Both the position numbers and the translations under genes were made by a program. The notes beneath the pieces were generated by a model. It saw only the letters and a program-made list of their open reading frames with translations. It had not been told where the DNA came from and ran no database searches. From positions 310,001 to 374,000 of the forward strand of contig CAXBGS010000001.1 of NCBI GenBank assembly GCA_963975425.1: 64,000 bases of DNA, given 5' to 3'. Numbering within the stretch: the stretch's first letter is position 1; the number at the start of each line of letters is the position of its first letter. The stretch comes from CAXBGS01 sp963975425 (GTDB taxonomy: Bacteria; Planctomycetota; Planctomycetia; Pirellulales; Pirellulaceae). Positions 1 through 8,048 of this stretch are shown here, one piece after another.

Positions 1-1
1 A

Positions 2-199
2 GGCAATCTGAAATACGTCGCCGAACACAACGGAAAACGCCAGACGGATCATCTATTCGACCTGGCCGTTGACATCAGCGAGCAACACGACCTGAGCGCA
101 TCGCGATCGGCCGACCTGCAGCGTCTTCGCGGAAAGTACGAGCAATGGGAGACGGTGGTACGAAAAAATCGGCGAGGGAAACCGTCACCGACAAAGTGA
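2..199 (+). CDS. Sulfatase, C-terminal fragment (5' end outside window)
   Basis: The window opens inside this reading frame; the last 65 codons are present and end in TGA. The visible part reads GNLKYVAEHNGKRQ, then LFDLAVDISEQHDLS, followed by a basic tail. The pattern of a beta-strand, an LFDL segment, then D-x-x-E-x-x-D-L is the usual C-terminal subdomain of arylsulfatase-family enzymes (LYDL..DPGE..NLA), which cleave sulfate esters in the periplasm or outside the cell. The catalytic Cys/Ser motif would lie upstream and cannot be checked. Family assignment is likely, substrate unknown. Confidence 0.7.
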   Translation, partial: GNLKYVAEHNGKRQTDHLFDLAVDISEQHDLSASRSADLQRLRGKYEQWETVVRKNRRGKPSPTK

Positions 200-270
200 A
201 CCGGCCAAAATCGATCCGGCGGCTAACGAAATCGCTTGCCGCCGGATTGCCGCGTTGACGCATCCCTGCG

Positions 271-1503
271 CTAGGTCAAGCTATCGCCCCGCGCGTGCTT
301 GGCAAGCGTTTCTTGGTATTTCTTCTTGCCTGCTTCGACCGATTTGCGAATCGCTTTTGCGCTTTCGTCGCTTTCACGCCGAAGCTCCGCGATCATTTCC
401 AACGATTCGATCTGAAAGCCACTGATCGCGTCGACCAGCTTTTGCACCGACTCGGGATCAATCGTGCTGCCGTAACCGGCTCGCAAGGCAGCACGCTCGA
501 GTTCACGGCCTAATTCCGCGACGTCTTCTAAGCCCTTGTTGACGCCGTCTTTCATCGCCTCGGTGGCTTGGGTAACTTCGTGCAATCCATGCTGGCTGGT
601 ATAGACGGTCCCCAGAATCGTGAAGACGTGTTCGTTCGTGGTAAAGAACGTAACGGCACGTCGATAGACCCTTTCCTTGACGTCGTGCGTTTGCTTCAAC
701 TTGGTGATCAAGGTTTCACCAACGTCGTACCCGATCTCTAAATTCTCGGCGATGTCCTTTAACAGCTGATACGTCTCGTCTTCGTTTTCGAATCGATGTC
801 GTGCTTCGTCACGCTGCAGTTCCAGCTGACTCTTTCCACCCTCGTCGGTGCCGGTGTAATTATCGAGTGCTTCTTGGGCCGTGGACAAACCGATTTTGGC
901 GGCCTCGAGGATCGGTGCATGCGTGTCGATCAATTCACGCGCCAGAACTTCCGATTCTTTCAACGCAAAACGGAAATCGATATAGGCGTCCATGATTTGC
1001 TCTTCGCTATTGAGCGCATCCTTGGTGTCCTTAGCGACATCACCGTAAACCTCGACGATTTTTTCGAAACGGTCATTGGGAGTCCCGCGGCGCATCTTCA
1101 TCCACCAGTTCGACACCTTTTCGGTGCCACTGATCTTGCCATCGTCTAATTGGCTGATCAGACGTTTGCTGTCCTCGCGAACCGAATCGAACATGGATGC
1201 GATGTCCATGTATCGGTTGCCGATTTTGATGCTTTCGACATTCTCGCGAACCAAGGCGTTGAATGAACTCATGTGCTTGATAACGTCGGCGATCGCAAGC
1301 ACTTTGGCTTCGTCCAAATGCTTGACACTTTCCAGCAGGCCGATCAATTCCTGCGGAGCGGCGTTGGCTTGGTCGCCGCCGAACTTTTTGAGCACGACGA
1401 GGGCGCGGTCCAAGTATTTGCGCATCGACTGCGTGTCTCGCTCACCCGCCCGCGTCTGGGTGGCCGGTTTTGTTGGGGCGGATGCTTGTGCTTGCTCAGA
1501 CAT
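271..1503 (-). CDS. Predicted cytosolic coiled-coil protein, function unknown
   Basis: A 410-residue, almost wholly helical, charged protein with no signal peptide or membrane segment. I chose the ATG at 1503 (MSEQAQASAP) because the 36 codons upstream of it look non-coding and rich in unlikely residues; the N-terminal 25 residues are then a Ser/Ala/Thr/Pro linker. The rest is long helices, including a segment near the middle with NWWMKMRRG. The overall look (helical, cytosolic, about 400 residues) resembles TelA-type toxic-anion-resistance proteins, but I see no diagnostic motif and do not name it so. It is divergently transcribed from two other genes for coiled-coil or membrane-anchored proteins (1764-3838), separated by 260 bases that could hold a shared promoter region. 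Gene call is firm, function unknown. Confidence 0.8.
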   Translation of the reverse strand: MSEQAQASAPTKPATQTRAGERDTQSMRKYLDRALVVLKKFGGDQANAAPQELIGLLESVKHLDEAKVLAIADVIKHMSSFNALVRENVESIKIGNRYMDIASMFDSVREDSKRLISQLDDGKISGTEKVSNWWMKMRRGTPNDRFEKIVEVYGDVAKDTKDALNSEEQIMDAYIDFRFALKESEVLARELIDTHAPILEAAKIGLSTAQEALDNYTGTDEGGKSQLELQRDEARHRFENEDETYQLLKDIAENLEIGYDVGETLITKLKQTHDVKERVYRRAVTFFTTNEHVFTILGTVYTSQHGLHEVTQATEAMKDGVNKGLEDVAELGRELERAALRAGYGSTIDPESVQKLVDAISGFQIESLEMIAELRRESDESAKAIRKSVEAGKKKYQETLAKHARGDSLT

Positions 1504-1763
1504 GACCGAGACTTCTCCAACGTGAATGCGTATTGATAAGGCGTATTGAGCCGCAACGATATGTGTACCACTGCAGGCCTTAAGATTAGCGCTTTCGGTT
1601 GCAAATCGCAATCATGGCGACGTCGATCTGGCCAAATCAGCGATGCTTCCTCAGAACCTCTACCTTCGATTCTCGCCGGAATTTCATAAGATAGAGGTGG
1701 TTTTGCCGATGCGATTCCCGACTCATTCGATTTGACGTCACCTCTTAGCCCCGAATCTTGTCC

Positions 1764-2225
1764 ATGCCCAACGGTTCCCAAGCCCACGCCCAGGCACCCG
1801 ATCCTCAAGACATAGCGGCCGCGAACGATGCAGCAATCGTGTCGCGTTCCAGCCGCCTGGACGATTTCCGCATGCCGGGCGAAGACTTAACCATCGAAGA
1901 AACCTTGCGGGTCATGGACGTCGCACGAGAAATGCGTGACCAGCGTGAAACCGCCGAAGTGATGTTTCAGCGCGACGGGGTTCGCACCCGATTGCGAGAA
2001 AAGCTGCTGCAGCAAGCACGAATGTCTGGCGACAACGTCACCGATGTGGAAATCGACGCCGCGATCGACCAATACCTCTCGACTCTGAACACGTATCAAG
2101 ATCCTGAACCAGGATTCGAAAACTTTCTGGCGCACTGTTGGGTTTGGCGTGGGCGCATCATGGCAGGGCTCGCCGCCGTCGGTGCGATCGCCGCTGCTGG
2201 CGGATTCTGGTTCCTGATGGGCTAG
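1764..2225 (+). CDS. Tail-anchored small membrane protein, DUF6384-like
   Basis: A 153-residue protein. The ATG at 1764 is preferred over the in-frame TTG two codons upstream. Residues 1-35 are a low-complexity Ala/Gln/Pro stretch; residues 40-105 form a charged helical region (IEETLRVMDVAREMRDQRE, then RTRLREKLLQQARMSGDNV); the last 22 residues are a single hydrophobic helix that runs to the C-terminus, so the protein is predicted to be tail-anchored with its body in the cytoplasm. The pattern of a helical body followed by one membrane helix recalls the DUF6384 family, from memory and not verified. It lies 131 bases upstream of the coiled-coil gene at 2357 on the same strand and probably shares its transcript. 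Confidence 0.75.
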   Translation: MPNGSQAHAQAPDPQDIAAANDAAIVSRSSRLDDFRMPGEDLTIEETLRVMDVAREMRDQRETAEVMFQRDGVRTRLREKLLQQARMSGDNVTDVEIDAAIDQYLSTLNTYQDPEPGFENFLAHCWVWRGRIMAGLAAVGAIAAAGGFWFLMG

Positions 2226-2356
2226 TGCCGCGAAGGCCAAATAGGTCTAGTCTCAAATCCTTTGCGAAAAAGAAACAACCAATCGGTCGGTCAAGCGAAG
2301 CCCACGTCGGGGTAAGAACGAAACCACAAGAGATTCATTTTTAAGGTTAACGCGAC

Positions 2357-3838
2357 ATGCCGATTTCTGGTCCCGTCGTCCATCGGCAACTGATGGACTC
2401 ATTCAAGCAAGGTCAGGCACGACTGGAACAGGTGCGCGGCCAGACATCCGACACGCACGAATTGCGAGAGGAATTGGACGACAGTCGTGGCGACGCTTTG
2501 GTACGGCTCGCCGAATATTACCTGCCCGAACTGACGCGAGAGGCCATCAGCAATACTTGGACAGAAGTCCGCAACGGCGTCTCGCAGGTCCTGCTTCGCA
2601 AAGAAGACCACCGGCGGCACCTGCACGAGACGCTTTCCGACGTCAACTCGCGACGCGGCGCTGCGGACGAATCATTGGTCACCATCACCCGGCAACTTGA
2701 CGAAGCGGTCGGCGACCAACAGCAGGTCGCAAAGCAAGTCGAAACACAACTGCAGAACGACAAAGATTTCGTCACGCTCGCCGACCGCGCCGCGGTGGCC
2801 GAAGCCGCTCTCGAGCGGGCCGAAGCCAACTTGGCTGAGATCGAACAGGATTCGACCCATAAGCTGCCGGGGTTTCAGCAGAGCGCCCTTTTTCAATATC
2901 TGTACGACCGTGGGTTCGGCACACCGCAGTACACCAAGCGTGGCTTTACCCGCCGCATGGACCGTTGGCTGGCGAAGTACATCGACTATCGCAAAGCTCG
3001 CGAAAGCTATGAATTCCTGCGCAAGACGCCCGAACAGATGCGAACCATCATCGCCGAAGACCGGACCGCGCTCGATACGGTGATGGACGAATTGGAGCGC
3101 AAGCGAGACACGATCGCCGAACAACTCGGCCTGCCCGAGAAGGTCAAAATCAGCACCGAGTTACTAGAACAACGCGACGAAATGCTCGTCAAACTTGACG
3201 AGTTGGGAAAAGAAACTCAGCACGTCGAACACGAATTGAGCGAGCTTGAACAAACACGAGGCCCCTATTATCGCGAGGCGATCCAATTGTTTCGTGAAAT
3301 GCTTGACCGCGTCGATTCTCGCGATCTGGAACAACGAGCCCGGGCAACACGCGAGATGACCGACGACCAGATCGTGGCGAGGTTGCAGGGGGTCGAAGCC
3401 GAAATCGATCAACTGGATGATGCGGCACAACACCGACGTAGCCAAATCGATCAGATGCAGCGAATGCTCGATGCGCTTGGCCGATTGATCCAGCGGTTCC
3501 GCACCGCCGGTTACGACTCGTCTCGAGCCCAGTTCGTGGGATCCCTGGACGTCGTGGAAGGACTTCGTCGCGCCCAGTCCGAACACGAAGTAGAGGATCT
3601 TTGGCAAACCATCCGCCAAGCACACAGTTGGGGTCCCACGACGATGGACAAGATCACCCAAGTTGCGACACACCCGATGACTCAGGTGCTGATCAACGCG
3701 ATGGCCCACGCCGCCGCAGGTGCCATGTCTGATCACGCACGACGGGCCGGACACCGGCGTGGACGCCGCTATCCCCGCTGGAAAAACAATCGCGGTGGCT
3801 GGTTCAGTGACAGCAGCAGTGATGTCTTTCGCTTTTAG
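2357..3838 (+). CDS. Long coiled-coil protein, function unknown
   Basis: A 493-residue protein dominated by heptad-like charged helices: roughly residues 15-50, 75-160 and 215-385 are continuous coiled coil, with a compact segment around 165-210 (FQQSALFQYLYDRGFG, then two aromatic basic stretches). The C-terminus (about 425-493) switches to a His/Ala segment and a basic, Gly/Arg/Trp/Ser-rich tail. There is no signal peptide or transmembrane helix. It follows the tail-anchored protein gene on the same strand and faces another helical protein gene across the intergenic region, suggesting one functional unit of three proteins. I recognise no enzymatic motif. An alternative is a structural or scaffolding role; this is inference. 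Confidence 0.8.
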   Translation: MPISGPVVHRQLMDSFKQGQARLEQVRGQTSDTHELREELDDSRGDALVRLAEYYLPELTREAISNTWTEVRNGVSQVLLRKEDHRRHLHETLSDVNSRRGAADESLVTITRQLDEAVGDQQQVAKQVETQLQNDKDFVTLADRAAVAEAALERAEANLAEIEQDSTHKLPGFQQSALFQYLYDRGFGTPQYTKRGFTRRMDRWLAKYIDYRKARESYEFLRKTPEQMRTIIAEDRTALDTVMDELERKRDTIAEQLGLPEKVKISTELLEQRDEMLVKLDELGKETQHVEHELSELEQTRGPYYREAIQLFREMLDRVDSRDLEQRARATREMTDDQIVARLQGVEAEIDQLDDAAQHRRSQIDQMQRMLDALGRLIQRFRTAGYDSSRAQFVGSLDVVEGLRRAQSEHEVEDLWQTIRQAHSWGPTTMDKITQVATHPMTQVLINAMAHAAAGAMSDHARRAGHRRGRRYPRWKNNRGGWFSDSSSDVFRF

Positions 3839-3954
3839 GCACGCACGAAAGTAGTTTTTCGTTCATTGGCGATGACTGCTGTCGATCAGGCGACCATCCG
3901 GTCGCTCGCACCATCCACAACACAGCGAAATCGATCACTCGGGCACCGCCGTCA

Positions 3955-5256
3955 TCAGGCTTCGACGGCCAGAGCGGTCGGCGGCGTTGCCCACCAGGCC
4001 ACCACCGCCAGCAAGGTCATGGCCAGGCCAAAAAAACCGATCGCCGGATCGAAGACACCAAAACGATCACGGACGACACCCATCAACAACGGCCCACATC
4101 CGCTGCCGGCAACCGTCAGACTCCACACCGTCCCACGGATGCTGCCGAGGTGTTCGCGGCCGTAGTATCGAACCCACACCACGCTGCCGACCGAGATCAA
4201 CAAACCTTGTCCGCCGCCAAACAGAGCGGCAAACACGTGCAGCATCGTCGCGTCGCTGGCTACCCAAAGTGATGCCGTCCCCGCGGCCAACATGACCGAG
4301 CCCAGTCCCAGCAAACGGTTCAGAGGCACATAGTCCGCCAACACACCGCCGGCCAGCTGCAGGACCAGCATCGTCAGCCCAAAGGTCTTGAACAGATCAC
4401 CGGCGACCTGACCGTCTTGGCCCCGATCGGCACAGATGTCGAATAAATAAAAAACGAATCCGGTCCCCGCCATCGCCCAAAGAAACGTCGTGGCACCCAG
4501 AATATAGATCGATCGGCTGCGCAAGGACTGCCGCAAGTTCAGCGAATACTCGACCTGCGTGTGTACGTCGCTTGCATCCTTTGTCGACTCGTCGCTGCCG
4601 GACGAACGCGTATCGACTCGGCCGACACCGTCAACGGCTTGGCCGATATCTTCAGGACGATTTCGAAACAACACGACCACGGTCGGAATCATAGTTGCCG
4701 CGATAATGGCCGCGAGCGCCTGGTACGTCCAGCGCCATCCTGATTCGACAATGGATTCACTTAGCCACTGCGGCACCCACGCAAATGCGACCGACATGCC
4801 GATACTCATGACGGCTGAAACGCGACCGATTCGCGTGCGAAACCACATCGAAATTGCGTTACCACTTAACAGCGACAGCGACCCTTGCCCAAGAAAACGC
4901 AACAGAAAGAATGCGATCAACAAGGTATAGAAACCGGTCACGTGCGACGCGTACCAGCAGGCCGATGCGAGCGCTCCGACTGCGACCAGGGTGACAACTT
5001 TCAATCCATAACGATCCGACAAAGGTCCGATCACCGAAAGAGGAACCGCCGCAAGCAATGTGCCCAGCATATAGGCTAGCGATAACGTCGAGTCACTTAA
5101 CTGAAGCGATTGACGCAGCGCCGGCGTGAATGCGCTTACAGCAAACGTTTGACCGGGACTGGTACAGATCTGCACCAGCATCGCCACCGGAATCATCACG
5201 TAGCCGTAAAAGAACGGCAGACGACGCTGCCAGTGATTCGCCGCCAAGTCGTTCAT
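3955..5256 (-). CDS. MFS transporter
   Basis: A 433-residue integral membrane protein of the major facilitator superfamily with about 12 predicted hydrophobic helices. After the first two helices residues 77-86 read GPLSDRYGLK, the family's motif A in the loop between TM2 and TM3; an acidic, Ser-rich cytoplasmic loop near the middle (GRVDTRSSGSDESTKDAS) separates the two six-helix halves. The N-terminal half resembles the oxalate/formate and monocarboxylate MFS group, but the substrate cannot be read from sequence. Its ATG overlaps the stop codon of the upstream RNA methyltransferase by four bases (ATGA at 5253-5256), so the two are translationally coupled although no functional link is obvious. 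Confidence 0.9.
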   Translation of the reverse strand: MNDLAANHWQRRLPFFYGYVMIPVAMLVQICTSPGQTFAVSAFTPALRQSLQLSDSTLSLAYMLGTLLAAVPLSVIGPLSDRYGLKVVTLVAVGALASACWYASHVTGFYTLLIAFFLLRFLGQGSLSLLSGNAISMWFRTRIGRVSAVMSIGMSVAFAWVPQWLSESIVESGWRWTYQALAAIIAATMIPTVVVLFRNRPEDIGQAVDGVGRVDTRSSGSDESTKDASDVHTQVEYSLNLRQSLRSRSIYILGATTFLWAMAGTGFVFYLFDICADRGQDGQVAGDLFKTFGLTMLVLQLAGGVLADYVPLNRLLGLGSVMLAAGTASLWVASDATMLHVFAALFGGGQGLLISVGSVVWVRYYGREHLGSIRGTVWSLTVAGSGCGPLLMGVVRDRFGVFDPAIGFFGLAMTLLAVVAWWATPPTALAVEA

Positions 5257-6680
5257 CGCGCCACCGCGCCGGAAACACGTGCCGCAGGAAAAAGCTGATT
5301 CTTACCGACACCCGATGAACTTTTGACCCAACCCAACGGTCGCCCCGCATAACAAACCACGGTCCATCCCGATGCCGGACAGGGAATGGGATTGCCCTGC
5401 AAATAGGCGACCGCCGTTTCGGCATCGACGTCAATCCTTTGGCGAGCAATGGACGTGTCGCCTCGCCGCAAAGCCGCGCCATGGGCCGGTTTCCAGGTCT
5501 GACCGGTACGATGCGATAGTTCCGGTCCGCCCGCCGTGACGTCTTCGACCCAATCCGGTGCATCATGCGGCCATTGCAAAAACACCGAACCGAGAGAAAA
5601 GAAACGCGGCGAATCGTCGGCAAATTGGAACCAAGGCTGCAAGTCCACCGGCGGTCTGGACGGCTTGCGTCCCTTCCAACGTCGCGGCACGTCACCGCCA
5701 CGAGTCGCACGAAATGATGCCGCAAAACTGCCCGCACATGCATGTCGGTGGGGCCACAGCCGATAACAGCCTGAGAACACATCGGACGCATAGGCGTTCA
5801 AGTGACTTACCGGAACGGGTTTGTAATCATGCCGGTCGACCAGCCGAATCATCTGACTTTCGTTCTCAGCTTCCGCAAACGTACATGTGCTATAGATCAG
5901 CCGTCCCCCTTCGCGTAACAACCGTGTGGCCGCGTCAAGGATTCGAGACTGTCGCGCCGCACTGTGTTCGATCTGTCTGGACGACAGCGCCGATGTCGAT
6001 TGTTTGCCTTTGGAAAGCAACGCTTGTCCGCTGCACGGCGCGTCGACGACCACAAGGTCAAAAACACCGCCAAGCCGATCGGCCAACTCGTCCGGATCCA
6101 AGCTGGAAATCGCGTATCGGTCGCTGCCGCAACGTGCCAAGTTGTACGAGAGCGGCGCAATACGCGACCGAATCGGCTCATTTGCCAACAAGAATCCTTG
6201 TTGCAAGGGCCCCGGTGAGGCGAAAGCCTCAAGCAATGCGGTCGCTTTTCCACCGGGCGCGGCACACAGATCGCATACCAGAGGACCATCGCCATCATCC
6301 GCCAGCGAGTCGGAATCGTCAGGCCCAAGCGTCGTGTCGGCGCCACTCGCTGCAAGCGCCAACAGCGAACCGGCGTCTTGCAAATAATAATCGCCGGCAA
6401 AATAGCTGAGTTGTCGTGACGGCCTGGCATCGGCAAACACCGTACGACGGGCCAATGAGTACCAATCGACCGGTTCGGTTTTCAATGCAAACTGGCCTGG
6501 ATCCACCTCGCGACGAAAACGCAGGACACTGTGATGCGGCCGAGACAGCGACTCGAGCAACCGCTGTACCTCGTCATCGGGCATGCGGATCGAACCCAAT
6601 GCATCAATGACCGACGCGACTGATAGGGAATCGTCTTTGGACGATCGCGATGATTTTTTTCGAGCGTCCGACGGAGCCAT
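5253..6680 (-). CDS. RNA (cytosine-C5) methyltransferase, NSUN/RsmF family
   Basis: S-adenosylmethionine-dependent enzyme expected to methylate cytosine C5 in rRNA or tRNA. Counting from the chosen ATG at 6680 (MAPSDARKKS; the upstream in-frame codons to 6746 look non-coding) it has 475 residues. The AdoMet-binding motif I is DLCAAPGGK at 137-145, motif IV is DAPCSG at 213-218 with the release cysteine C216, and motif VI is STCTF at 264-268 with the nucleophile C266. The C-terminal third contains the extra domain seen in RsmF-type proteins (tryptophan- and proline-rich, ending WTVVCYAGRPLGWVK). It starts 26 bases after the stop of a small membrane protein gene and overlaps the MFS gene downstream. 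Target site is unknown; YebU/RsmF-like is the best guess. Confidence 0.9.
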   Translation of the reverse strand: MAPSDARKKSSRSSKDDSLSVASVIDALGSIRMPDDEVQRLLESLSRPHHSVLRFRREVDPGQFALKTEPVDWYSLARRTVFADARPSRQLSYFAGDYYLQDAGSLLALAASGADTTLGPDDSDSLADDGDGPLVCDLCAAPGGKATALLEAFASPGPLQQGFLLANEPIRSRIAPLSYNLARCGSDRYAISSLDPDELADRLGGVFDLVVVDAPCSGQALLSKGKQSTSALSSRQIEHSAARQSRILDAATRLLREGGRLIYSTCTFAEAENESQMIRLVDRHDYKPVPVSHLNAYASDVFSGCYRLWPHRHACAGSFAASFRATRGGDVPRRWKGRKPSRPPVDLQPWFQFADDSPRFFSLGSVFLQWPHDAPDWVEDVTAGGPELSHRTGQTWKPAHGAALRRGDTSIARQRIDVDAETAVAYLQGNPIPCPASGWTVVCYAGRPLGWVKSSSGVGKNQLFPAARVSGAVAR

Positions 6681-6706
6681 CTCTGATGTTTCGATTGAGC
6701 CGCGTG

Positions 6707-7030
6707 CTATCGGCTGCGCTGGACCCAACGAACGATCGCCACACACGTGGAAAGAACACCGGCCAGCAGCAAGGGTGAAGTGAAAGTAAACATGATGAAT
6801 ACAATCTGTGCCAGCCGACCTGTTTCTTGGCTTGATCCAACGCTGCCGCCCGAGATGACACTGATTTCATCCTGGACCGCCGGAACCTGTGACGCATAGA
6901 AGAATCCCGCCGAGACGACGGCGAAGATGACCATCATCAACATCATCAAACCCAGCGAAATCTGGAACGGATGCCGCCGCGATGGGATGGTGACGTTTTG
7001 GTTCGATTGTTTCGGAGATGCGTCGTTCAT
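6707..7030 (-). CDS. Small two-helix membrane protein
   Basis: A 107-residue protein. A polar N-terminus (MNDASPKQSNQN) is followed by a hydrophobic helix at about 25-46 (ISLGLMMLMMVIFAVVSAGFF), a short exported Gly/Ser loop, and a second hydrophobic helix at about 75-100 that ends in a basic tail (RWVQRSR). Both termini are predicted in the cytoplasm. Proteins with the FQISLGLMMLMM type of first helix recur in planctomycetes, but I cannot name a family. It is the first gene of the run that continues with the RNA methyltransferase and the MFS transporter. Confidence 0.75.
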   Translation of the reverse strand: MNDASPKQSNQNVTIPSRRHPFQISLGLMMLMMVIFAVVSAGFFYASQVPAVQDEISVISGGSVGSSQETGRLAQIVFIMFTFTSPLLLAGVLSTCVAIVRWVQRSR

Positions 7031-7280
7031 GTCTTATGATCATGAACGGCAAACCAAGGCGATTCAAGGCGCCATCAGCTCTGGACGTCGGCCGCGATCC
7101 ATCACAATGGCGTCATCGGGATCGACTTGATTGTGTGACGGGCGAGTCGAGCGGCGGACATGACACGCGACGGTCAACCCACCGTCGGCAGGGCAGTGTC
7201 GAGTGTGAAGAATCGCGAAAAACTGCTCCGAGTCCACTCGTAGCTGAGTCCACACGTCACACGCACCGAGCGAAACGAAA

Positions 7281-7313
7281 CTGAGCGATGCTGAGTGATA
7301 CTGAGCGATGCTG
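7281..7313. repeat. 10-bp imperfect tandem repeat
   Basis: Three consecutive decamers (CTGAGCGATG, CTGAGTGATA, CTGAGCGATG) followed by CTG, placed just after the stop codon of spoVG. The repeat is within the 291-base region between spoVG and the small membrane protein gene; that region otherwise shows no convincing gene. Confidence 0.7.
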
Positions 7314-7321
7314 TCGACGGA

Positions 7322-7939
7322 TCAGAAAACACCGGCGCCGAAGCCGTCATCATCGTCGGCCGATTCGCCTTCGTCGTCGCGGCCGCTCGCGTCGCCAGAC
7401 TGTCCCGATTGGACTCGCTGTTGCTTCGACTCATCCAAGAAGTGTGGACGTGCCGGTCCGCCGCCTTCACCGCGCGGACGTCCCTGATCGATGATGCCGA
7501 CGTCGGTGGCATCGAATTCGTCATCATCAGCGAACTCGTCGTCATAGCGAGACCGATAGCCGGGCTGCTGCGATCGGTTGACCTCGGCATTGAATTCTTC
7601 GATCACGGCCGATTGAATCATCTCGCGACACTCGCTATTGATCGGGTGCGCGACATCGGCGTACAGTTTTTGCGGTGAGTCATAAGACGACTCGCCGTCG
7701 CTCTGCAGCTTGACGCCACAATGGTTGCAATAACTTGCGCGAAGATGGTTCTTGTGCCCGCATCGATGGCAGTGCCCGGTCAGCTTACGACTGGGCATGG
7801 CAACGAATGGTCCACTGGTGCCGTCGATGATTTTTAGATCACGAACGACAAAACAACCGTCAAGCGTGACTGAACAGAAGGCTCGAAGCCGGTCCTCGGT
7901 TCCTTCCATCAGCTTGATGCGAATCTCTGTGATTTCCAA
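7322..7939 (-). CDS. spoVG: SpoVG family protein with zinc-ribbon insertion and acidic tail
   Basis: SpoVG is a small nucleic-acid-binding regulator. The first 50 residues match the family closely (MEITEIRIKL, SVTLDGCFVVRDLKIIDG, GPFVAMPSRK), and the rest of the fold resumes after residue 85 with ADVAHPINSECREMIQSAV. Between them lies an insertion of about 30 residues holding two CxxC knuckles, C57/C60 and C71/C74, a predicted zinc ribbon absent from the roughly 90-residue Firmicutes SpoVG. A long acidic, Gly/Asp-rich disordered tail extends the protein to 205 residues. The start is a TTG at 7939, supported by GGGGAGAG seven bases upstream (7947-7954 on the plus strand). It is 109 bases downstream of ispE, the same neighbourhood that spoVG has in Bacillus. 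Confidence 0.88.
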   Translation of the reverse strand: MEITEIRIKLMEGTEDRLRAFCSVTLDGCFVVRDLKIIDGTSGPFVAMPSRKLTGHCHRCGHKNHLRASYCNHCGVKLQSDGESSYDSPQKLYADVAHPINSECREMIQSAVIEEFNAEVNRSQQPGYRSRYDDEFADDDEFDATDVGIIDQGRPRGEGGGPARPHFLDESKQQRVQSGQSGDASGRDDEGESADDDDGFGAGVF

Positions 7940-7946
7940 GGCCCAA

Positions 7947-7954
7947 CTCTCCCC
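7947..7954 (-). promoter_or_regulatory. Ribosome binding site of spoVG
   Basis: GGGGAGAG on the minus strand, seven bases before the TTG at 7939. It fixes the use of a TTG start codon that gives exactly the family N-terminus MEITEIRI. Confidence 0.65.
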
Positions 7955-8048
7955 GCGCGCTATGGCGACTGGCCGACTTTACACTTCGTACCCGATCTTG
8001 ATTCAAACTGCAACAAATGAGTGGGGGCGACAAATGAGTAGAACAAAT

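Noticed and set aside
1503..1611. N-terminal extension of the 410-residue coiled-coil protein up to 1611
   Set aside because: The upstream 36 codons contain an improbable mix of residues and would move the start far from the charged-linker N-terminus.
5093..6436. Long frames on both strands inside the MFS and RNA methyltransferase genes
   Set aside because: They are rich in Arg, Cys, His and Pro, as shadows of GC-rich coding DNA are, and conflict with two genes that have clear motifs.
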